Shown here: positions 1 through 4,683 of the stretch, one piece after another
How positions within the stretch are numbered: the stretch's first letter is position 1
How the letters are laid out: every line of letters begins with the position of its first letter
Source: Chloroflexota bacterium
GTDB taxonomy: Bacteria > Chloroflexota > UBA6077
Assembly (NCBI GenBank): GCA_023380955.1
Contig: JAMCTB010000178.1
Coordinates: 1-7,183, forward strand
Length of the DNA stretch: 7,183 nt
Reading direction: 5' to 3'
The notes under the pieces: generated by a model
Database searches by the model: none
What the model saw: the letters and a program-made list of their open reading frames with translations, nothing else
Told to the model about the DNA's origin: nothing
Translations under genes and position numbers: made by a program

Positions 1-12
1 AGGAGGTCACTG

Positions 13-258
13 ATGTCCTACAGCGTCGATCATGAACTGTGTACCGGCTGCGGCACCTGCGTCGAGGTTTGCCCGGCCGAGGCTATCGAGAACAACGGAG
101 GCGTAGCCACCATCGACGACTACCTCTGCATTTTTTGCGGCGCCTGCCAGGTTAACTGTCCCCAGAACGCCGTGCTCTACGATGGCAAGCCGTACCAACC
201 GGACGATTCACCCTTCGACACGCGTCCAGGCGAGATGCCGCCGGGCTGCTGCTGCTGA
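13..258 (+). CDS. Small 2[4Fe-4S] ferredoxin with a C-terminal Cys-Cys-Cys tail
   Basis: This 81-residue protein is a bacterial-type ferredoxin, a cytoplasmic low-potential electron carrier. Two classical cluster motifs are visible: Cys10-x2-Cys13-x2-Cys16-x3-Cys20-Pro and Cys39-x2-Cys42-x2-Cys45-x3-Cys49-Pro, each supplying ligands in the usual crossed pattern for two [4Fe-4S] clusters. The fold core ends near residue 58. A Pro/Asp-rich tail of about 20 residues follows and ends in Gly-Cys-Cys-Cys, which ordinary ferredoxins lack. The ATG is supported by a perfect AGGAGG at 1-6 with a 6-nt gap. It is the first gene of a same-strand series leading to a radical SAM enzyme. By inference it serves as redox partner of a metalloenzyme encoded just upstream, possibly a tungsten aldehyde:ferredoxin oxidoreductase, or supplies electrons for the radical SAM reaction. 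The ferredoxin call is very secure; the partner is a guess. Confidence 0.95.
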   Translation: MSYSVDHELCTGCGTCVEVCPAEAIENNGGVATIDDYLCIFCGACQVNCPQNAVLYDGKPYQPDDSPFDTRPGEMPPGCCC

Positions 259-307
259 TCCGCCGGCCGCGGGCTGGCCGGAGGTACACGCGCCGGGGGG
301 AGAAACT

Positions 308-337
308 GGAGCCGGCTTTCCCGTGGTGGAGCCGGCT
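308..337 (+). repeat. Short direct repeat GGAGCCGGCT, 20 bp apart
   Basis: The decamer GGAGCCGGCT occurs at 308-317 and again at 328-337; the second copy continues into the 12-bp palindrome GGAGCCGGCTCC (328-339). Together with a small CCCC/GGGG hairpin at 358-370 it is the only structure seen in the gap between the ferredoxin and the next gene (259-388). It could be an operator or an RNA-processing site, or chance in GC-rich DNA. Confidence 0.35.
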
Positions 338-376
338 CCGTCATCTTGGGAAGAGAGCCCCAATGTGGGGAGACTT

Positions 377-381
377 GGAGG
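377..381 (+). promoter_or_regulatory. Ribosome binding site deciding the GTG start at 389
   Basis: GGAGG lies 7 nt before the GTG at 389. The alternative in-frame GTGs at 323, 326 and 365 have no comparable site, so 389 is the preferred start of the small gene that follows. Confidence 0.6.
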
Positions 382-388
382 CGAAGCC

Positions 389-544
389 GTGAAGCCGGAG
401 AAACTGGCCGTCCCACTGGATCCACGAGAGGTACTGGAACTCGAGGCCATCGTGCAGGATAAGGACCGCGATGCTGCGCTCCAATTCCTGGAGCGACTGC
501 GCCTGCGCATTCAGCAGATACAACTCAAGAGCGTGCGACCCTGA
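389..544 (+). CDS. Hypothetical 51-residue charged helical protein
   Basis: I do not recognise this protein. With the GTG start at 389 it is 51 residues, rich in Glu, Arg, Leu and Gln, with no Cys, signal peptide or membrane segment. After a short Pro-containing N-terminus (Val-Pro-Leu-Asp-Pro) it reads as one or two amphipathic helices. The first runs from roughly residue 12 to 20 and the second, basic one from roughly 24 to 46, with Leu/Ile spaced for a helical face. The reading frame stays open upstream to 182 inside the ferredoxin gene, so a longer product from GTG 323 or 365 is possible, though only 389 has a good Shine-Dalgarno. It sits 17 bp before the lipoyl-domain gene in the same operon. 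A small helical partner or scaffold for the maturation cassette is plausible. Whether it is real rests on the RBS, the operon position and the open frame. Confidence 0.6.
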   Translation: MKPEKLAVPLDPREVLELEAIVQDKDRDAALQFLERLRLRIQQIQLKSVRP

Positions 545-561
545 ACCGAGAGGAGTCAGAG

Positions 562-813
562 ATGGGGATCAACGTGCTCGTTAAGTTGGCGAACCTCCAC
601 CCGAGGATGGAACACAACACCCTGGTGAGCTGGCTGAAGCGTGAAGGAGATTCGGTGCGAAAGGGTGAACCCCTCTATTTGGTGGAGACTCGCAAAGGGG
701 TCTTCGAGGTGTGCAGCGAGGTGGAGGGGACCGTGCAGCGGTTGTTTGTGGCGGAGAAAGCCCTGGTCAAGGTGGACCAGGAAATCGCAACGATCATGCG
801 ATGTGACCAATGA
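562..813 (+). CDS. Free-standing lipoyl/biotinyl-type carrier domain
   Basis: This 83-residue protein is a single lipoyl/biotinyl attachment domain with nothing else attached. The hallmarks of the hammerhead beta-barrel are present: a Trp-Leu-Lys-Arg-Glu-Gly-Asp stretch at 24-30, Lys-Gly-Glu-Pro-Leu at 34-38, the attachment hairpin Val-Glu-Thr-Arg-Lys-Gly at 41-46, and a second half ending near Gln78-Glu-Ile-Ala-Thr-Ile. Lys45 is the predicted modified lysine. E2 lipoyl domains normally carry Asp-Lys there and biotin domains Met-Lys; here it is Arg-Lys, and Cys51 lies just after the hairpin. ATG 562 has AGGAG at 551-555 with a 6-nt gap. No E1, E2, E3, glycine-cleavage or carboxylase gene is nearby, so it is not part of a standard dehydrogenase complex. 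Its position before a radical SAM maturase suggests a swinging arm carrying a thiol, sulfur or intermediate between cassette proteins, which is inference. The domain call is secure. Confidence 0.88.
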   Translation: MGINVLVKLANLHPRMEHNTLVSWLKREGDSVRKGEPLYLVETRKGVFEVCSEVEGTVQRLFVAEKALVKVDQEIATIMRCDQ

Positions 814-824
814 GGTAAATAGCT

Positions 825-2054
825 ATGGTGGGTGCGGATGGTGAGCTGCGGCTGCTGGAGGAGGAGCGTCGGCGGTGGGGTTTGACCCCGGGCTCGAAGC
901 TGCTGATCAAGGAGACCCCCGAGGGATTGCTGCTTCGCGCGGCCGACCCTCCGCTGACGAAGGTGTACGTGGAGCCCACGAGCGGCTGCAACCTCTCGTG
1001 CCGAACCTGTGTCCGCAACTCCTGGAGCGAGCCCCTGGGCGCCATGAGCATGGCGACGTACAAGGGCCTGATCGATGGGTTGCGGGAGGTCCCGTCGCTG
1101 CGGAAGATCAGCTTCTGGGGATTTGGAGAGCCCCTCCTTCACCCCGATATCGTCCGCATGGTGGCGATGGCCAGCGGACTGGGGATCGAGACGCAGGTTA
1201 TCACCAACGCCCTGTTGCTGGATAGCGAGATGGCCGAAGGGCTGGTGGCGGCTGGTCTGGACAGTCTGGTGGTGTCCATCGACGGCGCCAGCCCCGAGGC
1301 ATACACCGAGGTGCGCACAGGGGCCGATCTGGGGTTGGTGAAACGCAACGTTGGCCTCCTCAGGAAAGCGCGAAGGCACAGCCCGCGCCACAACCCGGAG
1401 ATCGGCATCGAGTTCGTCGTCATGAGGCGCAACGTGAACGAACTCCGCCATCTGCGGCGTCTGGCCTCATCCCTGGGTGCCAGCTTCATCGTCCTGACCA
1501 ACGTCCTACCGTACACCGAGGAAATGAAAGACGAAATCCTCTATGGTTTGAGCGCTGGCAGTTTCTCCCCATCTCACCGCTCCAAGTGGTGGCCCGAGGT
1601 TATGCTGCCGCGGATGGACATTCGCAGGGAGTCTTGCGAGCCTCTGCTCGCCTTGTTGGACTACTCAAATGCGCCGAACATGCCGCAGCCCCGCTTCGAC
1701 GGCACGGCCGGCTACTGCCGCTTCGTGAACGAGGGGTCGGCGGTTGTGGCCTGGGACGGCGGGGTCAGCCCCTGCGTCGCCCTGATGCACTCCTACCCAT
1801 GCTACGTCATAGGACGCAAGAAAGAGATTCGGCGCTTCGTCCTCGGCAACGTTGGCGAGGAGAGGATCGCCGACATCTGGAGACGCGACGAGTTCGTTCG
1901 CTTCCGGGACCTCGTTCAGCGGTTCGACTTCTCCCCCTGCTCCGACTGCGGGGGATGCAACCTGGCCGAATCCAACGAGGAGGATTGCTTCGGCAACACC
2001 TTTCCAGTATGCGGCGATTGCCTATGGGCCCATGGGGTGATTCAGTGCCCTTGA
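825..2054 (+). CDS. AbrB-like/radical SAM/SPASM-type protein, probable tungsten-oxidoreductase maturase
   Basis: This 409-residue protein has three parts. Residues about 5-40 resemble the SpoVT/AbrB swapped-hairpin fold (Gly-Glu-Leu-Arg-Leu, then Gly-Leu-Thr-Pro-Gly-Ser and Gly-Leu-Leu-Leu-Arg). A radical SAM core follows, with the cluster motif Cys55-x3-Cys59-x2-Cys62 inside Gly-Cys-Asn-Leu-Ser-Cys and the Gly-Phe-Gly-Glu-Pro-Leu SAM motif at 99-104. The Cys-rich C-terminus (Cys298, 317, 326, 372, 375, 378, 388, 396, 399, 408) fits a SPASM-like domain with auxiliary Fe-S clusters. PqqE-like radical SAM proteins of this shape, known as tungsten cofactor oxidoreductase radical SAM maturases, occur beside aldehyde:ferredoxin oxidoreductases. 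I assign that family from memory of its architecture. The reaction is unknown; peptide or cofactor modification is likely. ATG 825 is preceded by GAGG at 812-815, overlapping the lipoyl gene's stop, so translation may be coupled. An AOR is not visible here. Confidence 0.85.
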   Translation: MVGADGELRLLEEERRRWGLTPGSKLLIKETPEGLLLRAADPPLTKVYVEPTSGCNLSCRTCVRNSWSEPLGAMSMATYKGLIDGLREVPSLRKISFWGFGEPLLHPDIVRMVAMASGLGIETQVITNALLLDSEMAEGLVAAGLDSLVVSIDGASPEAYTEVRTGADLGLVKRNVGLLRKARRHSPRHNPEIGIEFVVMRRNVNELRHLRRLASSLGASFIVLTNVLPYTEEMKDEILYGLSAGSFSPSHRSKWWPEVMLPRMDIRRESCEPLLALLDYSNAPNMPQPRFDGTAGYCRFVNEGSAVVAWDGGVSPCVALMHSYPCYVIGRKKEIRRFVLGNVGEERIADIWRRDEFVRFRDLVQRFDFSPCSDCGGCNLAESNEEDCFGNTFPVCGDCLWAHGVIQCP

Positions 2055-2089
2055 GGCGGATGTCATTTCCTCATGCACGTACTTGTTGC

Positions 2090-2095
2090 GGGAGG
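2090..2095 (+). promoter_or_regulatory. Ribosome binding site supporting a TTG start at 2104
   Basis: GGGAGG stands 8 nt before TTG 2104. It decides against the longer version starting at TTG 2083, which would place this site inside the coding sequence and has no upstream Shine-Dalgarno of similar quality. Confidence 0.6.
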
Positions 2096-2103
2096 ACACA
2101 GCC

Positions 2104-2421
2104 TTGAACGGCTTGGACCCCTGGGAAACCCTGGGGATTGCCCCCGGCGCTTCGAAGGCTGAGATTTGCCGCGCATACAGGCGCCTCGCGCGGCGATACC
2201 ATCCGGATCTTAATCCGGATGACCCAGGAGCGGCAGAACGGTTCAAAGAGGTGCAGTCCGCGTACGAGACCCTCACCGAAAGATCGAGCCGGCGGGAACG
2301 GCGAAGTCAGGCATCCCCCGCGGGCGACGAGCCGCCGCGATACCCCATCTCGGCGGACGAGGATCCGTTCCTCGGTATCTTGGCTTCCTATATCCGCCGA
2401 CGCCGAGGCGGTAGCGAGTAG
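2104..2421 (+). CDS. Short J-domain (DnaJ-like) protein
   Basis: This 105-residue protein is a J-domain co-chaperone without the Gly/Phe, zinc-finger or C-terminal substrate domains of full DnaJ. The J domain covers about residues 5-60: Asp-Pro-Trp-Glu-Thr-Leu-Gly, the basic helix II Arg-Arg-Leu-Ala-Arg-Arg-Tyr, the essential His33-Pro34-Asp35, and the helix III Arg-Phe-Lys-Glu-Val-Gln. It should therefore stimulate a DnaK/Hsp70 ATPase. The tail is a charged, disordered stretch followed by a small hydrophobic segment (Asp-Pro-Phe-Leu-Gly-Ile-Leu) and an Arg-rich end, which could dock a specific client. It starts 49 bp after the radical SAM gene, on the same strand. By inference it helps load or fold a client of the maturation cassette, as HscB does for Fe-S assembly, although its sequence is general J-type. 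The domain call is secure, the start good, the client unknown. Confidence 0.88.
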   Translation: MNGLDPWETLGIAPGASKAEICRAYRRLARRYHPDLNPDDPGAAERFKEVQSAYETLTERSSRRERRSQASPAGDEPPRYPISADEDPFLGILASYIRRRRGGSE

Positions 2422-2427
2422 CGTGCT

Positions 2428-2471
2428 GCCGGCGGCCCCCCGGCGCGTGGCGCCAAGAACAGCGCCTTGGC
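2428..2471 (+). terminator. Possible weak hairpin pair after the J-domain gene
   Basis: Two small stems lie just past the stop codon: GCCGG (2428-2432) with CCGGC (2440-2444), and GCCAAG (2452-2457) with CTTGGC (2466-2471) around an 8-nt loop. No T-tract follows, so a classical intrinsic terminator is not shown. The position between two transcription units makes some termination role plausible. Confidence 0.3.
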
Positions 2472-2509
2472 AGTGTGAAATAGATCCAAAACTCGACCCC
2501 CCACCCCAC

Positions 2510-2538
2510 TTGACAGCCCCATATGCGACGACTAGTAT
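2510..2538 (+). promoter_or_regulatory. Near-consensus sigma70 promoter for the FmdE/PIG-L genes
   Basis: TTGACA at 2510-2515 is a perfect -35 element. TAGTAT at 2533-2538 is a good -10 element (one mismatch to TATAAT in a strong position, one in a weaker one), and the spacer is exactly 17 bp. Transcription would start near 2545, leaving a leader of about 90 nt before ATG 2636. The local sequence is AT-richer than its surroundings. The next genes are a tight pair, so this promoter probably drives both. Confidence 0.75.
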
Positions 2539-2573
2539 ATGCGCGGCAGGGTATATACGGGTCGTCGCATATG
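2520..2573 (+). promoter_or_regulatory. Candidate operator: perfect 13-bp inverted repeat around the promoter
   Basis: CATATGCGACGAC (2520-2532) is repeated as its exact reverse complement at 2561-2573. The left arm fills the -35/-10 spacer and the right arm lies at about +17 to +29, with arm centres 41 bp apart (about four helical turns). The core ATATGCG occurs three times: 2521-2527 and 2537-2543 on the + strand and 2566-2572 inverted. An inner GTATAT/ATATAC pair (2535-2540 and 2553-2558) would extend a hairpin. A dimeric repressor bridging two sites fits best; the regulator is not identifiable here. Confidence 0.7.
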
Positions 2574-2635
2574 ACTTCTAGCCGACGCTCGAACCGGCCG
2601 TGCAGATCAGTTTGCCGTATTGGGAAGGGAGCGAG

Positions 2636-3238
2636 ATGGACGACAGGGAATTTCTCCTGAACGCGCTGATGTTTCATGGGCACAGGTGCTGGGCCAGCGT
2701 CGCCGGAGTTCGCGCGGGGCTGGCGGCACTGCGTACCCTCGGGGTGCAGCGCTCCGGCGGGACACAACTCTATGGCATCATCGAGACCGGGGAGGATCAC
2801 GGCGGGATGTGCTTTGGTGATGGGATTCAGTACACCACCGGCTGCACGTTCGGCAAGGGGAACATCCGCAAGGATACCTATGGGAAGCTGGCCGTTACGC
2901 TCATCGAGAAGGACACCAATCGAGCCGTGCGGGTCTCCTATAAGCCGACCCTCCAGAAGCAGATCGCGGAGTCGGCCTTCATGACCAAACGAGGCCTCGG
3001 GATCATGCCGGATGACATTCCGGAGGAGGAGCAGATGGAGATGGTGGATCTCGTCTGGGACGCGCCGGAGAGCGACGTGCTGACCATCGGCGAGCCGTTC
3101 AAGTATCCCGGCTCCTGGTATCCCGAGGTGATGGGCTTCGTGCCGTGTGCTCAGTGTGGGGAGTTGGTGGCGAAGGCATACCTCCGTGCCGTGGGAGAAA
3201 AGCTGGTCTGCATCCCCTGCTCCGGATACGACAGGTAG
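2636..3238 (+). CDS. FmdE-family protein with C-terminal zinc ribbon
   Basis: This 200-residue protein belongs to the FmdE family, named after subunit E of molybdenum/tungsten formylmethanofuran dehydrogenase but widespread in bacteria lacking that enzyme. The family signature appears as Phe-His14-Gly-His16-Arg-Cys18 near the N-terminus and Cys59-x10-Cys70 in Gly-Cys-Thr-Phe-Gly-Lys-Gly-Asn. The usual Cys-Pro after the first Cys is Cys-Trp here. The end carries a zinc ribbon, Cys171-x2-Cys174 and Cys192-x2-Cys195. The start is ATG 2636, with AAGGGAG at 2625-2631; an in-frame GTG at 2600 lacks such a site. It is the first gene behind the promoter at 2510-2538 and is followed 15 bp later by a PIG-L deacetylase. 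A role in metal or molybdopterin/tungstopterin enzyme biogenesis is often supposed for such proteins, but none is shown. It is soluble, with no signal peptide. Confidence 0.9.
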   Translation: MDDREFLLNALMFHGHRCWASVAGVRAGLAALRTLGVQRSGGTQLYGIIETGEDHGGMCFGDGIQYTTGCTFGKGNIRKDTYGKLAVTLIEKDTNRAVRVSYKPTLQKQIAESAFMTKRGLGIMPDDIPEEEQMEMVDLVWDAPESDVLTIGEPFKYPGSWYPEVMGFVPCAQCGELVAKAYLRAVGEKLVCIPCSGYDR

Positions 3239-3253
3239 AGGCAGGAGCTTCCG

Positions 3254-4045
3254 ATGGAAGAGTCATCCAATTTGAGATTGTTGGCCGTCTTCGCACACCC
3301 GGATGACGAGTCTTTCGGGGCAGGCGGGACGCTGGCTAGATACGCGGCGGAAGGAGTTGAGGTGCACCTGGTCTGCGCCACCCGCGGTGAGGACGGCAGC
3401 GTGGGCGAGCCTCCTCTCTGCACGCAGGAGGAACTGGGTGCACTTCGGGAACAGGAGCTGAGGGTGGCCTGCTCGGTGCTTGGGGTGCGAACGCTCCGCT
3501 TTCTCGACTGCGTCGACGGACGCATGGATGCATGCCCTCAGCGAGCGGTAGTGGGCGAAGTGGTAGCGGCTATCCGCGGGCTGCGCCCTCAGGTCGTGAT
3601 CACCTTTGGGCCAGATGGCATCTCGGGCCACCCGGACCACATTGCCATCGGCCGGGCGGCCACCGAGGCGGTGGTAGCGGCCGCCGACCCCACAGCCTAC
3701 CCCGAGCAGTTGGCCGCAGGGCTTCAACCCTGGGCGGTGGGAAAGCTGTACTACCTGGCACGGTCGCGGTCGACCGCAATCACCTGCGAAGGCGCGGGTA
3801 CTGAAGCGGACGAAGCCCTGGCGACCGTGCGAATAGATGCCGCCGGCCAGATCGGAGCAAAGCTGAAGGCGATGCGGAGCCATCGCAGTCAGTGTCAGGC
3901 ATTCGACGAGATACCAGAGCCGGAGCTTCGCGAGCGCGTCCGCTACGAGTGCTTCAAACGGGCGATTCCGGCGATCAAGGGCAGCATGGACAATGAAGCT
4001 GGCCTGTTCGATGGCATTGCTCATTTGACGCCAGCGAAGAGGTGA
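3254..4045 (+). CDS. PIG-L (LmbE) family zinc-dependent deacetylase
   Basis: This 263-residue protein belongs to the PIG-L/LmbE family of zinc-dependent N-deacetylases. These act on N-acetylglucosaminyl substrates, as in mycothiol (MshB) and bacillithiol (BshB) synthesis and GPI-anchor assembly. The catalytic signature Ala-His15-Pro-Asp-Asp18-Glu is near the N-terminus, and the second metal motif Gly-His-Pro-Asp-His129 lies in the middle. His15, Asp18 and His129 are the predicted zinc ligands and Asp17 the general base. The length is normal for a one-domain member, with no signal peptide. ATG 3254 has AGGAG at 3243-3247 and a 6-nt gap. Being 15 bp behind the FmdE-family gene, it is almost certainly co-transcribed. 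The substrate cannot be read from the sequence: low-molecular-weight thiol or glycolipid synthesis are both possible, and no glycosyltransferase or Cys ligase is in view. The stop codon sits inside the hairpin at 4034-4065. Confidence 0.92.
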   Translation: MEESSNLRLLAVFAHPDDESFGAGGTLARYAAEGVEVHLVCATRGEDGSVGEPPLCTQEELGALREQELRVACSVLGVRTLRFLDCVDGRMDACPQRAVVGEVVAAIRGLRPQVVITFGPDGISGHPDHIAIGRAATEAVVAAADPTAYPEQLAAGLQPWAVGKLYYLARSRSTAITCEGAGTEADEALATVRIDAAGQIGAKLKAMRSHRSQCQAFDEIPEPELRERVRYECFKRAIPAIKGSMDNEAGLFDGIAHLTPAKR

Positions 4046-4065
4046 CCAGTTGGTCACCTCTTCGC
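4034..4065 (+). terminator. Perfect 15-bp inverted repeat overlapping the PIG-L stop codon
   Basis: GCGAAGAGGTGACCA (4034-4048) and its exact reverse complement (4051-4065) are separated by only GT, so a long stable stem can form, with tetraloop closure after fraying. The stop TGA (4043-4045) lies in the left arm. There is no T-tract, so this is either an atypical terminator, an mRNA 3' stabiliser, or a symmetric DNA-binding site upstream of the next gene. Confidence 0.55.
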
Positions 4066-4090
4066 GATCGAGTGGTCGAGGTGGTGAGGG

Positions 4091-4546
4091 GTGGGAGAGG
4101 TTGATGCTGTGCTGGCCGAGTCCCCGCTGATGGCCGGACTCGGCCACTCCGAGATGGCGGCCATCGAGAGGGTCGGTCGCATGGTCGAATGCGCTCCCGG
4201 GCAGGCGCTCTGCCCGACGACGGACTGGGATCATCGGCTGTTTCTGCTGGTCGAGGGGCGGGTGGCGTTGCACCTCGACCTGCACTCTGGGGAACACTGT
4301 GGCGGCGAAAGGGAGATCGTCTTGGAGCGCCCCGGGGACGTGCTGGGGTGGACCCTTCTGATGAAGCGGGATCGGCTGACGGCGCTGGCCCACTGTATCG
4401 AGCCGTCCAGGCTGCTGGCGGTGGACCTGAACCGTTTGCCCGCAGGCACTGGGCTGATGCTGGCCAAGAGGCTCGCCCTTCACCTATACAGCCAGCTGCG
4501 CCGCCTGGAACTGTGCAGGCCGGAGCAGCTGCCGGAGGCGCAGTAG
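4091..4546 (+). CDS. Stand-alone cyclic-nucleotide-binding-like domain protein
   Basis: This 151-residue protein has the Crp-type beta-roll and almost nothing else. It shows Pro-Leu-Met-Ala-Gly-Leu near residue 12, Phe-Leu-Leu-Val-Glu-Gly-Arg-Val at 51-58, Pro-Gly-Asp-Val-Leu-Gly-Trp at 81-87 and a phosphate-cassette-like Arg95-Leu-Thr-Ala-Leu-Ala. A single C-terminal helix follows, with no helix-turn-helix, kinase or channel domain. Where classical cAMP binders have Gly-Glu in the cassette, this one has Gly86-Trp87, so the ribose-binding Glu is missing and the ligand may differ or be absent. Start choice is open: GTG 4091 has GAGGTG at 4078-4083, while GTG 4109 has GGGAGAGG at 4093-4100 and gives 145 residues. 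It stands alone between the hairpin at 4034-4065 and the lipid gene. A sensor or adaptor acting on a partner protein is likely. Domain call good, function unknown. Confidence 0.8.
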   Translation: MGEVDAVLAESPLMAGLGHSEMAAIERVGRMVECAPGQALCPTTDWDHRLFLLVEGRVALHLDLHSGEHCGGEREIVLERPGDVLGWTLLMKRDRLTALAHCIEPSRLLAVDLNRLPAGTGLMLAKRLALHLYSQLRRLELCRPEQLPEAQ

Positions 4547-4670
4547 CAGATAGGAGCTGGCGTTGTCCCCGTGAACGCGAGCGAGCACAGCGTTTACGGC
4601 CGGCGGTCGATTGCAGGACCATCAAGTTAGGGCTGGGTTCTGAGAAGCCCGACTCTTGAGGGTATGAAAC

Positions 4671-4676
4671 AAGGAG
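4671..4676 (+). promoter_or_regulatory. Ribosome binding site choosing ATG 4684 over ATG 4678
   Basis: AAGGAG ends one base before ATG 4678 but 7 nt before ATG 4684. The latter is the normal spacing, so the protein most likely starts two codons later than the longest open frame. Confidence 0.65.
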
Positions 4677-4683
4677 AATGGAG

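Noticed and set aside
675..1451. A 258-codon open frame on the minus strand
   Set aside because: It is antisense to the lipoyl and radical SAM genes, has no family motif, and is explained by high GC content.
1586..2107. A 173-codon plus-strand frame inside the radical SAM gene
   Set aside because: It overlaps the conserved Cys-rich C-terminus in another frame and has an Arg/Pro-rich composition typical of a shadow; no ribosome binding site of note.
2520..2573. Interpretation of the inverted repeat as an intrinsic terminator of the J-domain gene
   Set aside because: There is no T-tract, and the left arm lies precisely between perfect -35 and good -10 elements, so an operator is the better reading.
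2138..2581. A plus-strand frame of 147 codons overlapping the J-domain gene
   Set aside because: It overlaps the J-domain in another frame and reads through the promoter and operator at 2510-2573, so it is not a plausible gene.
3263..4483. A 406-codon open frame on the minus strand
   Set aside because: It lies antisense to the PIG-L and cNMP-like genes, both with clear family motifs and ribosome binding sites. Its translation has no recognisable motif and the low-complexity look of a high-GC shadow frame.
4547..4683. Possible promoter or small gene between the cNMP-like and CFA genes
   Set aside because: No -35/-10 pair of acceptable quality and spacing was found (TTGCAG at 4611 has no -10 partner), and no short frame has both a start and a ribosome binding site. 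A GGGCT/AGCCC pair at 4630-4650 is too weak to call.
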